A DNA stretch of 49,270 bases from JBFKMV01 sp041629655 (GTDB lineage Bacteria; Acidobacteriota; Polarisedimenticolia; Polarisedimenticolales; Polarisedimenticolaceae). The translations under genes and the position numbers were made by a program. Below, piece by piece: positions 35,228 to 42,069 of the stretch. The notes below the pieces were generated by a model. The model saw nothing but the letters and a program-made list of their open reading frames with translations, made no database searches and was not told the DNA's origin. The stretch covers positions 1-49,270 of the forward strand of contig JBFKMV010000012.1 in assembly GCA_041629655.1 (NCBI GenBank). Direction: 5' to 3'. The number at the start of each line of letters is the position of its first letter. Positions within the stretch are counted from its first letter, which is position 1.

Positions 35228-36156
35228 AGCTTCCTCGCGCCCGGGCAGTCGGCGGGCGAAAGCGTGACCGAGGACGCGAGCCCCGCGGTCCGGAAGGCGT
35301 GCTGCATCGCCTCGCCGGCGCGCGCGGCGACGCGCCGGGAGTGGCTGAGCGCGAAGATCGAGGGGCCGGCCCCGCTGATCGAGCTGCCGATCGCCCCCGC
35401 GCCCCGGGCCGCCGCGATCGCCTCGGCGCCGCCCGGGATCAGCGGCGCGCGCGCCGGCTCCGCGATCTGGTCCGAGAGCGACCGGGCCAGCAGCGCCACG
35501 TCGCCGGAGTGCAGTCCGCTGACCAGCGCGCCGAGGTTGGCCGCCTGGGCCACGGCACGGGCCAGCGGCAGCTGTTCCGGAACAGCGCGGCGCGCCTCCC
35601 GCGTCGGCAGGTCGAAGGCCGGCGTGACCACGGTCACGATCAGGTCGTGCATCAACGGCAGACGGACCAGGTCGAGCGGATCGGTCGAGCGGACCAGGAT
35701 CAATCCGCCCAGCAATGCCGCCGCGACGTTGTCGGCGTGACGCCCGGAGACGACCTCCTCGGCAGCCAGGCACGGCCCGACCAGCTCCGTCTTGCGCAGT
35801 GGCGAGCCCAGCAGCAGGTTCACGGCCAGCGCCGCCGCGGCCGCGCTGGCCGCCGAGCTGCCGAGACCGGAGCCGATCGGCAGCCCCTTGTCGAGCTCCA
35901 GCTCGATCCCGGTCGCGATCCCGGTCTCGCGCAGCACGGCCTCGGCCGCGATGCCGGCCGTGTTGGCAGCGGTCTCGCGCGGCAGCCGTCCGTCGTCGCC
36001 GCGCACCGCGGCGATGCGCACCCCGGGCTGGGCGACGCGGCGCGCGGTGACCACGTCGCCGGGCGCCGCCAGCGCCAGCCCCAGCACGTCGAAGCCGGGA
36101 CCCAGGTTGGCCACGCTGGCCGGCGCGAAGACGCGGATCCGTTCGTCGTTCCCCAT
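35224..36156 (-). CDS. thrB: Homoserine kinase
   Basis: A GHMP kinase of 310 residues that phosphorylates homoserine with ATP in the threonine pathway. The N-terminal motif RVFAPASVANLGPGFDVLG is family typical, the ATP loop reads LPIGSGLGSSAASAAA, and the C-terminal GHMP motif is SSISGAGPSIFAL. The start is uncertain: GTG 36171 follows GGAG directly and overlaps the thrA stop, GTG 36159 and ATG 36156 are better spaced from the fold; I chose 36156 because MGNDERIRVF is the shortest complete N-terminus. The gene lies between thrA and thrC, translationally coupled to thrC by a 4-nt GTGA overlap. Confidence 0.92.
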   Translation of the reverse strand: MGNDERIRVFAPASVANLGPGFDVLGLALAAPGDVVTARRVAQPGVRIAAVRGDDGRLPRETAANTAGIAAEAVLRETGIATGIELELDKGLPIGSGLGSSAASAAAAALAVNLLLGSPLRKTELVGPCLAAEEVVSGRHADNVAAALLGGLILVRSTDPLDLVRLPLMHDLIVTVVTPAFDLPTREARRAVPEQLPLARAVAQAANLGALVSGLHSGDVALLARSLSDQIAEPARAPLIPGGAEAIAAARGAGAIGSSISGAGPSIFALSHSRRVAARAGEAMQHAFRTAGLASSVTLSPADCPGARKL

Positions 36157-36167
36157 CACCGCTGCCG

Positions 36168-38702
36168 TCACCTCCGTTCCGCGGCCACGCGCAGGATGTC
36201 GCCCAGCACACCCATCGCCGTCACGTCGACGCCTGCGCCCGGTCCGCTGACGACCAGCGGGCGCGATGCGTAGCGCTCGGACTCGAAGATGATCATGTTG
36301 TCCGTTCCGCGGAGCGAGCCCAGCGGCGAGTCGGGGGCGACCGCTCGGGGCCCGACACGGATCGCGCCGGGCTCGACGCTGGCCACGTAGCGCAGCACGC
36401 GGCCCGCGGACGCCGCCTCCCGGACCCGCCGCGCCATCGGCTCATCGACCTCCTGCTCGAGCCGCCGCAGCAGCTCGGCGGCCGGCAGGCCCGCCAGCGC
36501 GGCGTCGACCAGGCCCTCCGGCGCCACCGGATTCGCGCCCGGGGCGAAGCCGGCCATCCGGCCGAGGATCGTCGCCTTGCGTGCGACGTCGAGACCCGAG
36601 AGATCGGTGACCGGGTCGGGCTCGGTGTAGCCCAGCCGCGCGGCCTCGGCGACCGCGCGGGAAAACCGCTCGCCCTCCTCCAGGCGCGTCATCAGGAACG
36701 CCAGCGTTCCCGACAGGCAACCCTCGCAACGCACGAGCCGGTCGCCGGTGGCGAGCAGCATCTCGAGCGTGTCGACGACGGGCAACCCGGCGCCGACGGT
36801 CGCCTCGGCCTTGACCAGGCGGCCCAGCTCGCGGGCCCGTGCGATCAGCGAGCGGTAATCGTCGAGGTCGCCGGCCAGCGGCTTCTTGTTCGCCGTGACC
36901 ACGTCGCAGCCCAGGCGAAACGCCTCGGCGAACCCCGCCGCCGAATCGTCGGCGTCGGAGACGTCGACCAGCACGGGACGCGCCAGCCGGTACTCGAGCG
37001 CCCGGCGCACCAGCTCGACCGGGCCGCTCGCGGACGTACCGCCGTCGAGGTCCGCCAGCCGCTTGCCGGCGGCCTTGTCCCGAGCGAGCTGCTCGAGCTC
37101 CGCGGCCGGTATCCCCTGCGGGCGGAGCACGAACCCGCTGCTGTCGGCCACCGCCACGATCCGGGGCGTGAGACCGAAGCGCGCGAACGCCCGTGCCCCC
37201 GGCTCCCGCAGCAGCTCGGCCAGCCGACGCCCGATGCCCCCGAAGCCCAGCAGCATCAGGTCGAGCCGCGAGTGCTCCTCCTCGCCGGTGTCCAGCCGGT
37301 GCAGGCCGAACTCGTGGTGGATCGCCGCGACGGCCTTCTCGACCTCGGCCTGGTCGACGGCCAGCGAGATGTTCAGCTCCGACGAGCCCTGGGCGATCGC
37401 GCGGACGTTGACCCGCCGCCGTGACAGCGCGCCGAACACCCGGGCCGCGATGCCCGGGACGTGTGCCATGCCCAGCCCCACCGCGGCGACCAGGGCCGTG
37501 CCGCCCAGCGAGCCGATCTCCTCGACGTCGCCGCGCGACAGGTCGAGACGGAACTCGCGCTTCAGCGCCGTCTCCGCCTCCGCGGCGTCCGCGTCCGGGA
37601 CCGCGAGACAGATCGAGGACTCGGAGCTGGACTGGCTGATCATCGTCACCGAGATCCCCTCGTCCGCCAGCGCGCGGAACACGCGCGCCGCCACGCCGGG
37701 GACGCCGGCCATGCCCTTGCCCTCGATCGTCAGCAGCGCCTGGGCGCGCACCGCGCTGATCGCCTTGACCGGGTGGGAGCCGGGCGTGTGCTTGCCGTCG
37801 ACGAGGGTCTCGCCGCCGCCGGGGTCGAAGGAGTTCTTGATCCGGACCGGGATGCGCGGGCCGACCACCGGGATCATGCTCCGCTGGTGCAGCACCTTGG
37901 CGCCGTAGTACGACAGCTCCGCGGCCTCGCGGTAGTTGAGGTGCCGGATCGTGCGCGCCTCGGGCACGACGCGCGGATCCGCGCTGAGCACCCCGTTGAC
38001 ATCGGTCCAGATCACGACCTCGTCGGCGCGGAGCGCGGCGGCGAGCCAGGTCGCGCTGAGGTCCGACCCGCCGCGGCCCAGGGTCGTCGTCGCGCCGTCC
38101 GGCGCCCGGCCGCAGAAACCGGTCACGACGGGCACCGCGCCGCGCTGGAGGTGCGGCCGCAGGAATGCCGCGGCCGCGGCGTCGGCCGGACCCGGCAGCG
38201 GGCTGGCCGCGCCGAAACGGCCGTCGGTCTCCAGGAACCCGTCGGCGTCGACGGCGGTGGCGGCGAGCCCGCATTGCTCGAGCGCCTGCGCCAGCAACCG
38301 CACCGAGAGCTTCTCGCCCGTGGCGATGAAACGGTCGCGGCTGCGCCGGGTCAGCTCGCCCAGGTGGAGCGCCGCCCGGACCAGCGCGTCCAGCTCGTCG
38401 CACAGCGCAGCGAGCTCGTCGCGCGCCCCGTGGCCGCCCGCGTCGAACGTCCCGAGCACGTCGAGGTGCCGCCGGCGCACCTCGTCGAGCAAGCGCCGGG
38501 TCTCGTCGCCGGCGCCGTCGTGGACGGCGGCGACCACGCGGTCGAAGGTGTCGGTCACGCCTCCCAGTGCCGAGGCGACGACCACCACGCGGCTCGACCG
38601 CGAGGCCTCCAGCACCAGCCCGGCCGCGGCACGGATCCGTGCCGCGTCGCCGACGCTGGTGCCGCCGAACTTGTGGACCTCGATGCGCGCGGGCCGTGCC
38701 AT
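36168..38702 (-). CDS. thrA: Bifunctional aspartate kinase / homoserine dehydrogenase
   Basis: An 844-residue fusion carrying the first and third steps of threonine biosynthesis. Aspartate kinase begins with KFGGTSVGDAAR (about 9-20), continues to GRGGSDLSATWLAAAL and WTDVNGVLSADPR; two ACT domains follow (about 310-460), for example VTMISQSSSESSI and VRAIAQGSSELNI, likely giving feedback by threonine. The NAD(P)-binding loop of homoserine dehydrogenase is LLGFGGIGRRL near 480, and the catalytic part has EATVGAGLPVVDTL and GCLSGTLAFL. It is the first gene of the thr operon. The ATG at 38702 has no Shine-Dalgarno; TACCGT lies 6 nt before it with TTGGCC 19 nt further, so the mRNA may be leaderless. 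No threonine-rich attenuator is seen. Confidence 0.93.
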   Translation of the reverse strand: MARPARIEVHKFGGTSVGDAARIRAAAGLVLEASRSSRVVVVASALGGVTDTFDRVVAAVHDGAGDETRRLLDEVRRRHLDVLGTFDAGGHGARDELAALCDELDALVRAALHLGELTRRSRDRFIATGEKLSVRLLAQALEQCGLAATAVDADGFLETDGRFGAASPLPGPADAAAAAFLRPHLQRGAVPVVTGFCGRAPDGATTTLGRGGSDLSATWLAAALRADEVVIWTDVNGVLSADPRVVPEARTIRHLNYREAAELSYYGAKVLHQRSMIPVVGPRIPVRIKNSFDPGGGETLVDGKHTPGSHPVKAISAVRAQALLTIEGKGMAGVPGVAARVFRALADEGISVTMISQSSSESSICLAVPDADAAEAETALKREFRLDLSRGDVEEIGSLGGTALVAAVGLGMAHVPGIAARVFGALSRRRVNVRAIAQGSSELNISLAVDQAEVEKAVAAIHHEFGLHRLDTGEEEHSRLDLMLLGFGGIGRRLAELLREPGARAFARFGLTPRIVAVADSSGFVLRPQGIPAAELEQLARDKAAGKRLADLDGGTSASGPVELVRRALEYRLARPVLVDVSDADDSAAGFAEAFRLGCDVVTANKKPLAGDLDDYRSLIARARELGRLVKAEATVGAGLPVVDTLEMLLATGDRLVRCEGCLSGTLAFLMTRLEEGERFSRAVAEAARLGYTEPDPVTDLSGLDVARKATILGRMAGFAPGANPVAPEGLVDAALAGLPAAELLRRLEQEVDEPMARRVREAASAGRVLRYVASVEPGAIRVGPRAVAPDSPLGSLRGTDNMIIFESERYASRPLVVSGPGAGVDVTAMGVLGDILRVAAERR

Positions 38703-38708
38703 CGGGAG

Positions 38709-38739
38709 ACGGTAGCACCGACCCGCGCTCGGCGGCCAA
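38709..38739 (-). promoter_or_regulatory. Possible leaderless promoter of thrABC
   Basis: TTGGCC (38734-38739), 19-nt spacer, TACCGT (38709-38714), then 6 nt to the thrA ATG. The spacing is at the outer limit and the -10 is weak. Confidence 0.3.
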
Positions 38740-38772
38740 GTTGCCGGGCGCGGGACCACCGCGGCCCGGGGA

Positions 38773-39870
38773 TCATCCGGTACCGGCGCGACCCATGTGT
38801 TTGAGGAACCGGATGTGCGACCGGAGCGCGCTGCGGAGGCTGCGATGGGTGTGGTGTCGCACACCCGACTCGGCGCACACGCGGCGAACGATCGCGGCCA
38901 GCTTGGGGTAGTGGACGTGGCTGACGCGCGGAAACAGGTGGTGCTCGACCTGGAAGTTGAGACCACCGAGGTACCAGCCCAGCACGGGATTGCGCGGCGC
39001 AAAGTCCGCGGTCGTCGCGAGCTGATGCTCGGCCCACGAGCGTGGCAGACGGACGCCGTTCGCGGGAAGCGGCGTGATGTCGGCCTCCTCGACGCAGTGC
39101 GCGAGCTGGAACACCGTTCCGAGGGTCACGCCGAGCACGAGCGCCACGAACGCGTAGATCGCCAGCACCTGCCACAACGAATGCAACACCAGCGGGATCG
39201 CCAGCGCCCAGGCCGCGAAGATCAGCTTGCCCAGGAACAACCAGGTCAGCGCCCAGCCGCGGGGACGCGGCACGCGTTGATGGCCCGACCGCCCCAGGAT
39301 CAGGTTCTTGAAGTCGTCGTACCACTCCCACTTCGCCGGGAAGAAGGCGTACAGCAGCCAGACGTACAGGTGCTGGTAACGGTGGTACCAGTAACGCGGC
39401 TGCCCGGGGGCAAGACGCAGGAACGGATCGGCCTGGAGGTCTTCGTCCACGCCGTCGACGTTGGTGTAGTGGTGGTGCGTGATGTTGTGCTTGAAGTTCC
39501 ACATGTACGAGCTGCCGCCGATCAGGTCGAGCGTCCAGGCGGTCAGCCGGTTGCCCAGCCGGCGCTTGGAGTACGCGCCGTGGCCGCCGTCGTGCTGCAC
39601 GTTGAAACCGATGCCCGCGACCGCCAGCCCCAGCGAGGTTCCCGCGAGCAGCGCCTGCCACCACGTCGCGGCCAGGAACACCAGCGCCACGTACGACCCG
39701 CCAGCCCAGGCGAAGATCGTCGCGGTCTTGACCCACATCCGCAGTCCGCCGTGTCGCGAGCGTCCGCTGTCCTCGAAGTAAGCCTCGACCGCCGCGTTGA
39801 GTCGGTCGCGCAACGAGGTGTGGGGGGAGAACTTGGGTGGGACAATCGAGGCGGGGTCGCGCTGAACCAA
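38773..39870 (-). CDS. Membrane fatty acid desaturase
   Basis: A 365-residue membrane di-iron desaturase. All three histidine boxes are present: HDGGH (H93-H97), HNITHHH (H128-H134) and the variant QVEHH near residue 315, a QxxHH box characteristic of front-end and linoleoyl-CoA-type desaturases. No cytochrome b5 domain is fused. About four hydrophobic segments surround the boxes. It would introduce a double bond into an acyl lipid or acyl-CoA, with electrons from ferredoxin or another donor encoded elsewhere. The start is TTG 39870, with CGGAGG 6 nt upstream; the frame extends further but with no ribosome site. It lies between an Mpo1-like gene and the thr operon on the same strand. Confidence 0.87.
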   Translation of the reverse strand: MVQRDPASIVPPKFSPHTSLRDRLNAAVEAYFEDSGRSRHGGLRMWVKTATIFAWAGGSYVALVFLAATWWQALLAGTSLGLAVAGIGFNVQHDGGHGAYSKRRLGNRLTAWTLDLIGGSSYMWNFKHNITHHHYTNVDGVDEDLQADPFLRLAPGQPRYWYHRYQHLYVWLLYAFFPAKWEWYDDFKNLILGRSGHQRVPRPRGWALTWLFLGKLIFAAWALAIPLVLHSLWQVLAIYAFVALVLGVTLGTVFQLAHCVEEADITPLPANGVRLPRSWAEHQLATTADFAPRNPVLGWYLGGLNFQVEHHLFPRVSHVHYPKLAAIVRRVCAESGVRHHTHRSLRSALRSHIRFLKHMGRAGTG

Positions 39871-39952
39871 GAAGAACCTCCGGCGAGGGGACCGCAACGG
39901 TCCCTGCCGATCAAGATAGCCACTCGGGAACCGCTGTCAATTCACGGCCGCG

Positions 39953-40255
39953 TCAGACGCGCCCGCGGATCTTGGCCAGCCACCAGCGGGCGCCGACGAA
40001 CAGGAACCGCCAGTCCTTCAGGAACTCGGGCGGTTTGCCCTCGACCGCGTGCCCCACGAATTGCAGGATCCAGCCGAACACGAACCCGGCCAGCGCGTAG
40101 GGCCACAGCCCGGGCACGAAGATCGACGCCAGCAACGCGAGCACCGACAGCGCGATCAGCGGGATCCCGATGGTGTGGCACAGCCGGTTGAAGCCGTGCT
40201 GATGGCTCTCAGCGTACTGCGCGATCCACTCGTCCCAACTCTTTCCGTAAAACAT
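39953..40255 (-). CDS. Mpo1/DUF962-family membrane protein
   Basis: A 100-residue protein with an N-terminal motif YAESHQHGFNRLCHTIGIP, the signature of DUF962/Mpo1, whose eukaryotic member is an Fe(II) 2-hydroxy-fatty-acid dioxygenase in alpha-oxidation. Two hydrophobic helices follow (LIALSVLALLASIFV, YALAGFVFGWILQFV), then GHAVEGKPPEFLKDWRFL with another conserved His. It is probably a small membrane-bound lipid enzyme. The ATG at 40255 has no Shine-Dalgarno; TATACT (40262-40267) is 6 nt before it, suggesting a leaderless mRNA. The adjacent desaturase (82 nt) hints at a shared lipid role. Confidence 0.83.
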   Translation of the reverse strand: MFYGKSWDEWIAQYAESHQHGFNRLCHTIGIPLIALSVLALLASIFVPGLWPYALAGFVFGWILQFVGHAVEGKPPEFLKDWRFLFVGARWWLAKIRGRV

Positions 40256-40261
40256 GCGAGG

Positions 40262-40290
40262 AGTATAGCCCGTCAAGGGTACGGTCGAAA
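40262..40290 (-). promoter_or_regulatory. Leaderless promoter of the Mpo1-like gene
   Basis: TTTCGA (40285-40290), 17 nt, TATACT (40262-40267), then 6 nt to ATG 40255 on the minus strand, so transcription should begin at the A of the start codon. Confidence 0.5.
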
Positions 40291-40395
40291 TTTTCCTGAT
40301 TCGACCGGCCCCGACCGGCCTTCGCGCTCACCGACTTTTTCGCGGCCGCCGCAACGAGCGTCGCCCGATCGCCGATTCTCGATTTTTTCGGCGGT

Positions 40396-40401
40396 TAGAC
40401 T
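40396..40401 (+). promoter_or_regulatory. Possible -10 box of the PQQ-dehydrogenase-like gene
   Basis: TAGACT about 53 nt before the ATG, the same -10 hexamer as before the HU gene at 45246-45251; the -35 is unclear. Confidence 0.3.
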
Positions 40402-40454
40402 CTTGGTCGTTCCCGCTTCAGATCGAACGTCGTGGTCTTCGCAGGAGGTGCGTC

Positions 40455-41921
40455 ATGCGTGTTGGGCAACAGAAGGCATTGCTGCTCGTCGTCGTGATCG
40501 GACTGCTGCCCGGTGTCGCAACGGCCCGGACGCTTCCGGCCATTCCGCAGGGAGACATCACGATCGAGTTGGAACCTGTGTGCGACGGGCTGACCTCGCC
40601 CGTCTACGCCACCCACGCCGGCGACGGATCGGGCCGGTTGTTCATCGTGGACCAGGCCGGACCGATCAGGATCTGGGACGGCGGGTCCGGGAGCTGCTCG
40701 GCCGAGCCGTTCCTCGACCTGTCCGGAGTGATCGTCGCCGTGAATCCGTTCTTCGACGAGCGCGGCGCGCTCGGCCTGGCGTTTCACCCCCGTTACAAGA
40801 CGAACGGGCGGTTGTTCGTCCGCTACAGCGCACCGCGCGCGGGAGCCCCGGGCGAACCCTGTTTCGGCACCGGCCGGGGGTGCCACGAGGAGGTGCTCGC
40901 GGAGTACCGGGTCTCGGCCGGCGACCCCGACGTCGCCGATCCGGCCAGTGCGCGGATCCTGTTCCGGATCGATGAGCCGCAGTTCAACCACGACGCGGGC
41001 AACGTGGCGTTCGGTCCCGACGGGTTCCTGTACTTCACCCTCGGCGACGGCGGCGGCGCCCACGACGGCCTGGCCGACATGCCACCCTCCCACGGTCCGA
41101 TCGGCCACGGCCAGAACATCGAGACGGCGCTCGGTTCGGTCCTGCGCATCGACGTGGACGCCGCGCCGGCGCCGGGCCTTCCGTACGCGATCCCGCCGGG
41201 CAACCCGTTCGCCGGACCGACGCCGGGTGCCGACGAGATCTACGCCTACGGGATGCGCAACCCCTACCGGTTCTCGTTCGACGACGGACCGGGAGGCGAC
41301 GGCCGTCTGTTCGTGGCCGACGTCGGCCAGGGCCTGTACGAGGAGGTCAACATCGTCCGCAAGGGGGGCAACTACGGCTGGGTGACCCTGGAGGGCTTCC
41401 ACTGCTTCGATCCGCTCGCCCCGGCCTCGCCGCCGGCGATCTGTCCCGGCACGGGACCGCAGGGCGAGCCGTTGCGGCGACCCGTCGCCGAGTACAGCCA
41501 CGCCGACGGCATCGCCGTCGTGGGAGGGTTCGTCTATCGCGGCTCGGCGTCGCCCGCGCTGTACGGCAAGTACGTCTTCGGCGACTTCAGCCGCGGGTTC
41601 GTCCCCGGTCGGGGGCGGCTGTTCTGGCTCGACGCCGACGGTGCGCTGTCGGACATCTTCGAGTTCCGGATCGGCGAGAGCAACGAGCCGCTCAACCTGT
41701 ACCTGCTCGGCTTCGGCGAGGACGAGCAGGGCGAACTCTACGTTCTGACGTCGATGAACCTCGGGCCGTCCGGCAGCACGGGGCAGGTGTGGCGTCTGAT
41801 CGGTCCGCCGCCGGACCGGAAGCTCACGCTGTGTCACTCCGGGGTTTCGATCACGGTCGACGCGGCGGCGGCGCATCCGCACCTGGTCCACGGAGACAGC
41901 CTGGGTCCGTGTCCCGACTGA
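40455..41921 (+). CDS. Secreted PQQ-dependent sugar dehydrogenase-like propeller
   Basis: A 488-residue exported protein. Signal peptide about 1-24, then a six-bladed glucose/sorbosone dehydrogenase (GSDH) propeller: DGSGRLFIVDQAG at the entry, RGALGLAFHPRY, QFNHDAGNVAFGPDG with the conserved His, LGSVLRIDVD, and GMRNPYRFSFD. These fit soluble PQQ sugar dehydrogenases and the hedgehog-interacting relatives; PQQ synthesis genes are not in the window. After the propeller, the C-terminus carries LCHSG ... HLVHGDSLGPC, a short Cys/His motif also present in the collagen-like protein at 32710. GGAGG lies 5 nt before the ATG. Confidence 0.88.
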   Translation: MRVGQQKALLLVVVIGLLPGVATARTLPAIPQGDITIELEPVCDGLTSPVYATHAGDGSGRLFIVDQAGPIRIWDGGSGSCSAEPFLDLSGVIVAVNPFFDERGALGLAFHPRYKTNGRLFVRYSAPRAGAPGEPCFGTGRGCHEEVLAEYRVSAGDPDVADPASARILFRIDEPQFNHDAGNVAFGPDGFLYFTLGDGGGAHDGLADMPPSHGPIGHGQNIETALGSVLRIDVDAAPAPGLPYAIPPGNPFAGPTPGADEIYAYGMRNPYRFSFDDGPGGDGRLFVADVGQGLYEEVNIVRKGGNYGWVTLEGFHCFDPLAPASPPAICPGTGPQGEPLRRPVAEYSHADGIAVVGGFVYRGSASPALYGKYVFGDFSRGFVPGRGRLFWLDADGALSDIFEFRIGESNEPLNLYLLGFGEDEQGELYVLTSMNLGPSGSTGQVWRLIGPPPDRKLTLCHSGVSITVDAAAAHPHLVHGDSLGPCPD

Positions 41922-42017
41922 TCGGCGGGCCGGACGTCAGCGTGTTTTGGGCCGGCTCCGGCCCGGCTCCGTCGAGGCTTACACCCGAAGAACTTGGCCC
42001 ACCGGGCACCATCGACG

Positions 42018-42049
42018 TAAGATGCCGGACGGCTTGTCGTTACGACAAG
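42018..42049 (+). promoter_or_regulatory. Promoter box and 5' hairpin of the subtilase gene
   Basis: TTGGCC (41994-41999), 18 nt, TAAGAT (42018-42023), predicted start near 42030. CTTGTCG TTA CGACAAG (42033-42049) is a perfect 7-bp stem beginning about 3 nt after the start, ahead of the AAGGGGGG ribosome site. Confidence 0.45.
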
Positions 42050-42069
42050 TCCAAGGGGGGCCATCTCTG

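Noticed and set aside
38709..38772. Threonine-rich leader peptide or attenuator before thrA
   Set aside because: The 70-nt gap has no short ORF with Thr or Ile codons and no terminator stem; a leaderless start fits better.
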